Assembly (NCBI GenBank): GCA_020746105.1
Contig: CM036622.1
Span: 9,799,487-9,863,486 of the forward strand
Length of the DNA stretch: 64,000 nt
From: Trogon surrucura
Lineage: Eukaryota > Chordata > Aves > Trogoniformes > Trogonidae
Direction of reading: 5' to 3'
Made by a program: the position numbers and the translations under genes. The notes below the pieces were generated by a model that worked only from the letters and a program-made list of their open reading frames with translations, was not told the origin of the DNA and did no database searches. This document shows, piece by piece, positions 25,601-37,600 of this stretch. Within the stretch, counting starts at the first letter, position 1; each line of letters starts with the position of its first letter.

Positions 25601-28600
25601 GAACCATTTTATAGTTGTTGATTGTTTAGTCCTTGTTGTTTTGCAGACTGTGGCAGTGGTTGTGTAAGTGTTCCAGCACCAGTATAGAAAATGTCAGATT
25701 CCAGGGGAGATCTGGAGTTGTAGGAGCACAGGAATCACTTTTTCTGGTACTGGAAGAAAGAAACAGATGAAGTTTGTGCAACTGTATTTCTCAGATCACT
25801 CAACTGTTTTACTGAAATGAGAAAGTAACTGAGCGACATAAAATGTTGGAGAGTAGTCCAGCGCTGGTACAGACCTGTGGCCCCTGTTGCCAGGCACCTT
25901 TGTTTTAAGTGCTTTTCAGGACTATATGCTGTGACCTGGCTGGCTGGAAACAGTCTTGTAAAACTGGTATAGATTCTTGAGTTTCAGAAGTGAGAGTGGG
26001 ATGGTAATAAGTTAACTATCGCTTTTTTAAGGAAACCGATAAACTACTTTTTTTAAAGAAAACGTTTTATAATTGTGGGCAGCAATGTGCAGTACAGTCT
26101 CTCCTAGTCCTTCTGTGACTCAGCCATCATGTAAACAGCAGGAAAAAGATTTTGATTGAGAGGTGGTTAAGAATTCATAGGTGAAAGAATTCATATTTAT
26201 CCATAAAACTGAGTGAATAAATGGGACCTGAATCTGGAATGGGATCGTATTTAAAAACTGAAGAATCTTACAGAGCATGTTAGTTTGAAAAGGGTGATAG
26301 AGACTGTTAGCCGAGTAGTAATTTTTGACTGTGGATCAGATTATAAACCATAAATTATATGACTGTTAAGGGCAGGGAGCTGTACAAGCATGGTTGTGTA
26401 AGGCTCCATGAGAAATGTAGTGGTTTGTGGCCAGAAATTTTGGGAACAATTTGTTCCAACATGTGACCAAAAGAGAAAACTGGAAGTATCATACTGGTGT
26501 ACCTACCTGTTTTTGTCAGTGGTAATGTGTTAAAATGCGTAGTTGATGCTAGTTGATTTAATTTTGGAAATGTGGAAACATCCAAAAATGTTGCTTGCAG
26601 ACATTGGCAAAGAGAGATCTGTTTTGGTTTCTGGATTGGCTGTGTCTTGGATAATGAAGAATTAGAAATTGCTACCATCTGACAGCTGCTTGATTTAAGT
26701 AAATTATTGGTTTTCCCATCTAATTTCATTTAATGTATGTCCACAGTATCAGAGGAGCCACAATAAGCAGCTGTCTTGACAGTCTTAATGGCAGGGGCAG
26801 AATTGGTGACTTAGTACCTCCTTGTAGCCTCAAGTTGAAATAGCAGCAGGGTCTCTGTGTAATGGGCAGAGCAAAGTGACTGCTGAGCTTTGGGACACTT
26901 CGAGGGCTCACGTGTTGAGCTTAGCACTAAACTAATGTGTTCGTACAAGAGGTGGCTTATAGAAGGATGGAGCAGACTGCACAGCAAAATGATTAAATTT
27001 GCTTAAATGTTGCCTGCTCACTTGCTCTGCTTTCTAGTAGTTGCTGTCTGTCTGGCACGTGCACGTTGCTGTCCGTGATAGTCACTATGATGCCTTCTCT
27101 TTTGAGCCACTCACTTGACATCAGTCGGTGATCTGACTTAAGAGTGTATCTCAAGAGGTCACTGTTGGAAACAAAGCCATGCTCTGTGAGGCCTAGCAGG
27201 CATCTCCTCTGCTTGCTTCTTTTCCTCTTTATGTATCTGCCTGGTGAAAATACTGTTAACTATAAGGTTTGAGCTTTTGTCTTCCAGGAGATTATTTCTG
27301 TCAGCTTGGATTCATTTGGTGTGAGAATTCTGCCTTGGCTTTATGCAAGCAGAACACACTCATTCTTCAGAGTGCTAGAAATCCTTGCATACCTGTAATT
27401 ATCCAAATTACTGCGGAGGAAAATTTTATTACATTAAATACAAGTATCTAATTATGAGTTATATTTCTTTTTTTTTACAGTGGGTTGTTCGTTTACTTTA
27501 ACCATTTACTCATATACTGTCTGATAAGGTGAAGACAATTTTAGGTACTCCTTTTTTCATCTTCTTCCCTGGAAGATTGCATATTCCTTCAAAATTCATA
27601 AAATTTCTTGTGTACTTCCTTAGAAGAAGCATTTGTATTTACAGAAGAGAGCATATTTGCCAAGATGCTAAGCTTATCAGTCCATGTGAGTCCTTGTATG
27701 TCAATTTTTGCTCCATTCCATGTGACGCACAAGTTTTGTGATCTGGTCCAAAAAGGGCAGATTCAGTGGTTATTCAGCACTAAATCCTTTTGCAGATGGT
27801 TATTTCATGATTTTTTTTTTTTTTAAAAAGGCTGTTTCTGTTTCTTTGCAGTCACTCTTGGAAGCGCATGATATTGTGGCTTCAAAATGTTACGATTCCC
27901 CTCCTTCTAGCCCAGAAGTCAATAATTCCTCAGTGAACAACCAGATTGTTCCAGTAGATGCTATTCGTATCCTTGGAATTCACAAAAGAGCAGGAGAACC
28001 ACTGGTAAGTAATTACAGAATCATAGAAACATTAAGGTTGGAAAAGACCTCTAAGATCGTCAAGTCCGGTCATCAACCCAACATGATCATGGCCACTAAA
28101 CTATGTCCCAAAGTGCCACATCTACATGTTTTTTGAACACCTCCAGGGATGGTGACTCCACCACTTCCCTGGGCAGCCTGTTCCAGTTGAAGATCAGCGT
28201 GTCTTTAATTTAAAGCGTGAGTTAAAACATTTGCGTGTGCCCAATTTCTTGCATTGTTTTAATTATTTCCTTTATTCTGCTGTGTAATTTAATGGGTGAT
28301 AGGATCAGGATTGAGAAGCTGAAATACAAAGATATTTGTGTGCTGTCCATCTTGTTCTCTTTAAGAAATTCTGAGATAATGAATGGGCAGTCCCTAGGCT
28401 GAAAGACTTGCAAGCGTAACTGGCTAACGCAACATCTTGCTTGGTTCTGGTACACAGTGATGGGATTGCATGCATTAAGGAACAACATCGTCATTGTTCA
28501 GTTGTATGAAAACCTTGTCTGAAAGCACTTTTGTGTCACTTGACACCTGTATATTAGGAACTCCTACACTGTAGTAACTATTACTGTCTGTTTTCATCGG

Positions 28601-31600
28601 GGTAGATATAATGTCCCATAGTTGTATTTTTTTGCTTGAGATAATGGTCAAATGAAATTGCAATTCAAACAATGGTAAACTAGGTGTCACATGCTTCTTT
28701 CAGGGTGTTACGTTTAGAGTTGAGAACAATGATCTGGTAATAGCACGAATTCTTCATGGCGGAATGATAGATCGACAAGGTCTTCTGCACGTAGGTGACA
28801 TTATTAAAGAAGTGAATGGCCACGAGGTTGGAAACAACCCAAAAGAACTGCAAGAACTGCTGAAAAATATTAGTGGCAGTGTCACTCTGAAGATTCTCCC
28901 CAGCTACAGAGACACTGTTATCCCTCAACAGGTCAGTAGCACATTTCTAACAATTCTGTCAGAAGAACCTCTGCTTTATTATGTAAGATTATCTTAAGAG
29001 TTTTGGATTAGACATACTTTGATTATTTTGTGTATTTAATGCTGGCAGAAAGGCTAAAATATAGGTACCTGTATTCACCTTCAAGAACATTCTGAAAATG
29101 GGTTTGTTTGGTAGATTAATACTGCACTGAATATGCCTGTCTAAAAACTGCTAATTAGTATCTGAGATTGATAAGCATTTGTATACTGCATATAAAACAC
29201 GTTTCTGTGACATCCAGTGACCTCTGGTGACCTAGCCACAGTCACACTGAACTGCAGTGAATTGCGTGTGTTTATACGTGATCGCTGTCCAAGTGAGCTC
29301 CTTCACAGAATTCAGGGACATACTGAATTAAACAGATGAGCTTAAACCCACTGACTGAAGTAGGAACTTGGATGGTGGCTATTCCTTATCCTTTTGTTGT
29401 TGCTGTAGGCTGTCCATTTCTCTGCTGTCGAAGTAAGTTGTTGCTCTAAATCAGTGCCTTTGAAACGTCTTATAAGACACTCCACTCCTTCAGGTAGCGA
29501 TCTTAATGCCCGTGACTGTAACAGACTTCGCTTAACACTGAGTAGATGCTGGGGGAACGTGCTGTATCTGGGGCAGGGCGCTGCTTCCTTTGTTCCCCAA
29601 CCTGATAGAAAAAAAAAATCAAAGGTACTTCCAGCTTACTGATGCGACTTAACTGTTTCTTCCCCTGCATCCAATTTGAGTCTTAAGCAGTCACAATATC
29701 TTACGTGTTTTAAAACATTGAGTTCATGGCAAAAATAATTTGTAAGATTCCACAAGCCTTGAATATGGTGCTCACATTCTGAGATTGCTTTTGTATTTTT
29801 AAGTAATTTAAAGCCAGGATACTGAGTTGTGTATACTGAAATGCAAAAAATGTGTGTTTTTATAATACATTGTCCAAATAGAATACTTGAGGTTTTATTT
29901 CTATCATGAAGCTCCTTCAGCCAAGGTTTACACTGCTAATTATTCTACTCTCTCAGCTGGTATATGCCAGTTTTTTCCATACATCGTATTTTACTTGCCA
30001 AATGCAACTGTGATTATGTCAAACTTTTTATGCTGTAGGTAGAGACATTAATTCAGTTTGACAGATAAATTAGTAAGAACGTATTATATAATGTTTAAGC
30101 TTTGTAAATTTTTACACATTTCAGGTTTTTGTGAAGTGTCATTTTGATTATAATCCATATAATGACAACCTCATCCCATGCAAAGAAGCAGGTTTGAAAT
30201 TTTCTAAAGGAGAAATTCTTCAGATTGTAAACCGAGAAGATCCAAACTGGTGGCAGGTTGGTAAAAAGTTTTTTAAAATGAAATAAAACCCAAAAAGCTT
30301 TACTAGTTGCCTTATAAATGCTTTAAATTGTAATCTACTTCCATTTAACAGTAGATAGAAGAAAAAATATTTACACTGCAATCCAATTTCAAGCCAATAT
30401 CAAGATACTAACAATTGAAACACTAGAGAAAATTGAATGGTATAAATTGTATACATAAAACTCATGTTGCTATTACTGGTGTTTATTTGTCTTTGTTGCT
30501 GTATCATAAACCTAGGCATTCTAAAATCAGTTTTAAGTGGAGAATTTCTAGCAGAAAGTCTTAGTTTGACGATGTTAATTGTGGTAAGCCTTCCCTGACA
30601 GCTACTGTGGAAGAAGTGGACCCCTTCCTGAGTGCTCAGAGTTGAGGAGAGAGAGAGGGGAATTAACCCTGTGGATTTGAAGAGGGGTGAGAATAGCTGT
30701 TTGGAGAAGCTGTATCTTTTATTTCTGCAGTGGTGGTCAGTGTCTGTGAGCTGTAACATGCATGTTCATAATCAAAGTGTTTGGCACTATTTCAAGTATT
30801 AACAAGTCATCCTGCTTTTAAGGTTGTATTTCTACATTTAGTCCTTCGATAGAAATGTAATCCAGTGCTTAATGCTATTTTTAGTTTTTTCTAAGACAGT
30901 ATACACACAATTGAAAATCATCAGTGCCTTTGAAAGTGGGACAAGTGAACCTTTAAGAGACTTTCTCAACTGAAATACTCAGAATTGCAAGTGGGAATGG
31001 CAATCTGGCAAAGAGTTTAGCATTATTCCCTTCCTACCTCTAAATTGCCCACTCTTTGCCAGATAACAATAGCGAGCTAAATGTTACTTGAGAGCAATAT
31101 ATAGATATGTGACTTCTTTAAAACCAGCAAAAATATTTGAATATACATCAACAACTGTTGCTAAATTCTGTTGCTTGTCAGTAACAGTAAGAAAGAGAAT
31201 AAAATGAAGGCAGAAAATGTATTACTGCCAAGTTATGTAGTTTCAGAAGTTAGACACTCCAAAACTCCAGAGCAGTTTGACATTTAGCTTACTTGCTGTT
31301 TTCTGTATTGCTTTTCAAATTCTCCAGTTGTAACTTGTGGGAGTCCAGGAGAAATAAAACTTAAACACTCGATCAGTGGTAAAAATTAAATGCATTAAAC
31401 CAGTACAGTGTGTTGCAAGTATTGCTATGCAGATCATGCCACTGGGGAAAAAAAAAGTTAGTTTTTCCCTTTGGTTTCTGGAAGTGCTAGACTGTTACTG
31501 AGAAATTGCTCACTGTAAAAAAATCAGGTTTGTCATAGGTAAAAGCATACAGTTCCTGTTAACAAGAGACGGGCCAACCAATTATGGAGGAAAGTCTAAC

Positions 31601-34600
31601 ATTTTGTAATCGTGTGTTTGTATGTGTTAAGCTTGCCGAGAAGTGAGCTTGCCATGAAACTATTTTATAGAGAATCTTAGCCAAACTTGGATTACTAGGG
31701 ATGCTTAAGTTACTAAGATTTTAAATCTGTAGTCACTTAGTGCAAAAAGCTTGAAGGCGTGACTAGGCGTGTGTTACTGGCATTCACATGTAATGATAGT
31801 TTATAAGCTGCACTGGAACCTTTTTGGAGCAGCTCAAGAATAGAAAAATAAGTGTACTGTGTACTAGGAAGTCTTGACTTTTGTCACTTGAGAGTTCAAC
31901 GTCTGGAGCCATAGAATTCCATTCAGTATTTTGATGCCAGAAGCTTATGGCTCTAGGAGCTTATTAACTTACAAGATTCATTACTGGTTTCCATTATCTA
32001 TTTTATTTAAATTTCCTAAATTTTAATACATCTGAGTTTGAATTTCGAAGTTTTAGTAGTAAATGTGTCAGTACTCCCCACTGAGAAGCTCTGGCAGTGT
32101 GAAAGACAGTCAACACGATATTGATGAGAAATACGCTTCTCACAGGCTACCTATGATTTTTTTATTTTTATTTTTTCCAGGCTAGTCATGTCAAAGAAGG
32201 CGGAAGTGCAGGGCTTATTCCTAGCCAGTTCTTGGAAGAGAAGAGAAAGGCCTTCGTTAGGAGGGACTGGGACAACTCAGGTGAGATTTAACAAATTTCA
32301 GGAATAGCTTTTGCTCTGACTCCATTTGTTTTGCTTTTCTTGCCTTCATCGGTACTAGAAAACTGCTGTGTGAGAATACATAGATTATTGCAAAATGCTA
32401 ATTACTATATTTCGGTTTTGACTGAAGGACAAAAGCTAGAGTCTATGCTTAGTCTTCATAGATACATGAATCACTTTTGCCACCTGCTGATGAAAAGCTA
32501 AATGAAGTGGGGAGAGCATAAGAATTTGCTCTTTTTTTAAATTTTGTTTTTATAGTATGCACTGAAAGTTAATTGATTGAACTTGTTTGGAATTTTCTGC
32601 TGCTTTTTACAAAGCTTTCCAGGAAAACTATTTTTTTTTCTGTGTGCTTGGTTCTGATTATACCATTTGAAGGGTATGAAAATAGATGTGATCTCCTGTC
32701 CTACCTAGAACATGTAAAATTCTAAAACAGTCCTTGAAAATTTAATTAATCTAAACATGCATATGTTCATGTAAATGAGCTTTGAAAAAACACATTTAAC
32801 AAAAATGATGAGTTTGTCTCTCTTTATTCTAGGGCCTTTCTGCGGAACAATAAGCAGCAAAAAAAAGAAAAAGATGATGTATCTCACTACAAGAAATGCA
32901 GGTATCTCTTAATATTATATATGAGTGAAAATTCTCTAGACTTCTAAACTGCAGTGTATCCAAAGCTGTAAGATTTGCAATAAAATATTTGATTATGAAT
33001 TTGATAGATCAAATAGTTTTTATGGTTTAAACGCCATAGTGACCAGCAAAGATATGGTGGTGCTGAGTACACCTTTTGGTAAATGGAAGTCAGAGAAAAA
33101 TTGTGTGTTAAGAGGAGAAAAGTGAAAGCTTCACTGCCAGCAGGTTGAGGGATGTGATCCCTCCCCTCTACTCTGTGCTGGTGCGGCCACACCTGGAGGA
33201 TACTGGGCTTCTCCTCAGTGCAAGAGAGATGTGGACGTGCAAAGATGAAGGGACTGGGACATCTCTCCTGTGAGGAAAGGCTGAGAGAGCTGGGGCTGTT
33301 CAGCCTGGAAAAGGCTCTGCGGGATCTCATCTGTGTGTGTCAGTACCTGAAGGGAGGGTGACAGCAGGACAGAGCCAGGCTCTTTTCAGTGGTGCCCAGT
33401 GACAGGACCAGAGGCAACAACCAGCAGCAACACAGGAGGTTCCCTCTGAACATCAGGAAACACTTTTTCACTGTGAGGGTGACTGGGCACAGGTTGTGCA
33501 GAGAGGTTGTGGAGCCTCCCTCCTTGGAGATACTCAGCAGCCACCTGCATGTGGTCCTGAGCAACCATTTCCAGGTCTGGAGCAGATGACCTCCAGAGGC
33601 ACCTTCCAACCTCAGCCTTTTTGTGATTATGTGAAAGCTCACTAATTGTTAATGACAGTTTTCCCATTCTCATCAATCCTGAATTTTCTCCTTGGAAGTA
33701 AAGGTAATAACCTGACAATGTGCTGTCCGTGAAGGGGTAATTATTTTATTCCCATACCAGTTTGAAGCACAAAAGCTCATATCAGACTTAATGTCCTTTG
33801 AGTACTATATTCACATGTGGTCTGTTGATACATAGCAGGATTGCTGCTTTTTTTTTCTTACAGTACTGACTGCGTACTAACTATTTTTTGTACATTTCTC
33901 AATGTAGAATTTGATCGTCATGAAATCCAGATCTATGAGGAAGTAGCCAAAATGCCTCCTTTTCAGAGGAAAACACTGGTCTTAATTGGGGCCCAGGGAG
34001 TGGGGCGAAGAAGTTTGAAGAACAGGTTTATAGTACTGAATCCTACTAGGTTTGGAACTACAGTGCCATGTAAGTTGTTGGCATTCCTATTGCAGTATCG
34101 GGGTAGGAGTAGTTTTGTTGGAGCATAAAAATTGTATAGAATGGGAAAAGGAAAGGTTCTTCATCTTATGATGACAGTGAGAATATTTGTACGTAGCAGT
34201 TAAGTGTTACTGATGCTGCAGAAAAGGCAATTTCTGTATGTGCAGTACTTGAGTCTGCTGGGTTTCTTCAGTGTCAGTCACCATCAGCTACTGAGGAGAT
34301 TCTAGAAGTTCTTTATAGTCTTCTGCAATGAACAGCCAGTGGAGTTTCTCAGATCTGCCATTTAGAAAATTTTCCATCTGTAGAAGCATCCTAGGCATTA
34401 CGGATTTTTACTTGAGAATTAGAAATGTAGGGAGAAGCAACAAACTTGAACAAATCTGAAGTGTTTGTGATCTCCAGGTTTTGTACGATAATCTGATGTT
34501 TTAATACATGTAGTGTCAAGCCCTGTCGACTTCAGAAGAAAACCTCCCTTACTGAAATACTGTTTTCTTGTCGTCCTTCCAGATAGTTACTTTGCTCATT

Positions 34601-37600
34601 CACAACATGTTTATTTTTTTAACTGCCCCCTCCTGTCTGACTGCTGACCAGAGAAGTCCAGCCTTTTTTTTTTTTTTTTTTTAGCGAGCAAGTAGGTCTG
34701 ATAATAGGGGAGGGACAGGTGTGAACGGTAAGTGGTGCAACATGAGAGAACCAGTCTCTCTCATTTGTTGAATCTCTAACACCAAAGTGGGCCAGAACTG
34801 GTGTGTGGGACTGATAACAAGGCTGACTTTTTTTAAAGATATCTTCCCTGGAAATCTCATTATTTTCTTATTATTTTGTCAGTATAAACTTTTCATTACT
34901 TATAAAATATTCCCTTTAAAACTAAAAATCACTTGTTTCTCTAAAATACTATATAGATGCTTATGCATATACATATATAAGTAGTACAACACACTGTCAA
35001 AATGTTTGTACTTGGAGCTCTTCAACACTCTTTAAAGGCATAAAAAATAACTTTTCCAACATAGCAATCTGACATTCTAATTGTGCACATGCAGTACGTA
35101 GTTTATTGTATACAGAACCTCCTCTTTGCATTTAGATTTAGAGTAGGATAATCAGTAATCTTAGCTGGCCTCAGATTCTTTGATTAGCAGGAAATTCTCC
35201 CAGTTATTCACAAATTATGTGTGTTTTTTTTTGTTGGGGCTTGGTTTTGATGTGGTTTTTGCTGTTTGGGTTTTTTTGGGTGGCTTTAATAAGCAAATGG
35301 GTGGGTAAGCAGCATATAGGAAGGAACAGAAATAAAGAGAACAAGGGCTGTGCTCAGTTTTCAGATTTAGTCTAGAATAATTAATCTATATATGGAACAA
35401 TTATAATTCTATACTTATGTGTATTATACTTTTACCCTGACTTAACAGGCAGTCCAGTCTTACATATGTATTCCAGATATCAAAAGAAAACATTAATTTA
35501 TATTTTAAATGTTTTGTTTAGTTACTTCACGGAAGCCAAGGGATGATGAAAAGGATGGACAAGCGTACAGATTTGTGTCACGAGCTGAAATGGAGACGGA
35601 TATTAAAGCTGGCAGATACTTAGAGCATGGAGAATATGAAGGAAATCTTTATGGCACCAAAATTGATTCCATCCTTGAAGTTGTTCAGACAGGAAGGACC
35701 TGCATCTTGGATGTGAATCCACAGGTATATCGCTTATTACAGTGTAGAAATACAGTGTTGAAGAGGTTATGTCTTTAAATTTGAAGGCTTCTTAACTGGT
35801 TTAAAAATTACAGTATCAACTGGTTTCTTAAATTTGTGGCTCTTACTTGGAATCAGAAAGATGGAAAAAAGCAAATTTAGACTCTGCATGGAAGAGTCGT
35901 CTTGCAGAGTAGTAAATAATCTCCTTAGCCAAGGAAGGAGTTTCTAAGACTAGAAGTAAGAATCTCATGTGTTTCTGCCCATTGTAACAGAACAGTTTTG
36001 CAGTGCCCCTTTAGGTAATGGGAACATGTGGTGACTCATTCTCAAACTTAGGTGTTTGGTTTTTTTATTTGCTTCTAGGCACTGAAAATACTGAGGACTT
36101 CAGAATTCATGCCCTACGTAGTGTTTATTGCTGCTCCAGAGTTGGAAACTTTGCGGGCTATGCACAAGGCTGTGGTAGATGCTGGAATTACAACCAAACT
36201 TCTCACTGTAAGCAGATTATTTCATATTTAGTTTGTTTTGAACAGGATGTTCTTAGATTTATTTTTTTTTTGTCTTTCCTTTTAGATGTAATTTGTGCTG
36301 GAACTAATGTCTTTTATTAAGGTTAGGCAAGACTTTTGCTGATTACTTATCATAGAATCATAGAACAGTTCAGGTTGGAAAAGACCCTTGGGATCATCGA
36401 GTCCAACCATTAACCCCACACTACAAGTTCACCCCTAAACCGTATCACCCAACACCACATCTAAGCGACACTTAAACACATCCAGGGATGGCGACTCAAC
36501 CACCTCCCTAGGCAGTCTGTTCCAGTGTCTGACCACTCTTTCCGTGAAGAATTTCTTCCTAATGTCCAGCCTAAACTTGCCCTGTTTCAGCTTGAACCCA
36601 TTCCCCTGGTTCTGTCCCTAATGACCTGTGAGAAGACACCATCACCAACCTCTCTACAATGCCCTTTCAAGTAATTGTAGAGCATGACGAGGTCCCCCCT
36701 CAGCTTCCTCTTCCTTAAACAGAACAGTCCCAGCTCCCTCAATCGCTCCTCGTAAGATCTATTCTCCAGGCCCTTCACCAGCTTTGTTGCCCTTTTCTGC
36801 ACTCACTCCAACACCTCGATCTCTCTCTTATACTTAGTAGAAGTTAATCAAATAGTATGTATAAGGCAGATTGCTTCTTTCTTAAAAATAGGCCTCTTGA
36901 AGGAGAAGTGTTGATTACAAAAATTACTTGTAATGTGTTCTTTGGAAGTGCCATCTTTGATTATTTGTAGCAAATAGAATATACTTGGTATTGGTAATTG
37001 CCCTTTCTGTAGATGTCTTCCTTCACTTTCGCCATGTCTCCCCCCAAAAATGTTTTGTTCAGGTTTGTCTTATATAGAAGCTCTAATTCTTAGGGTTGAT
37101 ACTGCAGCCTGCGTAGCAATCCCAACCAGCCAACAACAGGGTGCAGCTGGGCCGTGTTGCTGCTGCACAGAGAGTGGCTGGGAGCTGCCAGAATAAGAAG
37201 TGTTGAATAGCTTCTCGTCCCCTTAAAGTCCTTGGATTTGTCACGTAAAGTGAAGTGGCACATTTTCCTCATTTAGATCCTTTCCTTTTCTGAGGCACGG
37301 TGTGTAGCAGAGGGAACTAAGGCAATGCAGCAAATTGTGAATATTCTGTACAGACATGAACTTTCCCAGCTGCAGGACCAAAGCAATAAAAGCCAGACTA
37401 AGCAGTTAAAAAAAAACCCCAAACCTGTCCTCTGTGCTCTGCAGTACAACCTCTCAGGTGAGCAAAGCTGTGATTTGCTGGCAGCTCACAAGGGTAGTGC
37501 TGCAGCTTAGATAGTAATGCTGAGGGGGCATTCAAAATGATAAATTTGGCGGTGGGTTAATTTTTACTAAGCGAATGTAGGACTTTTAGTCTTACTTTCT

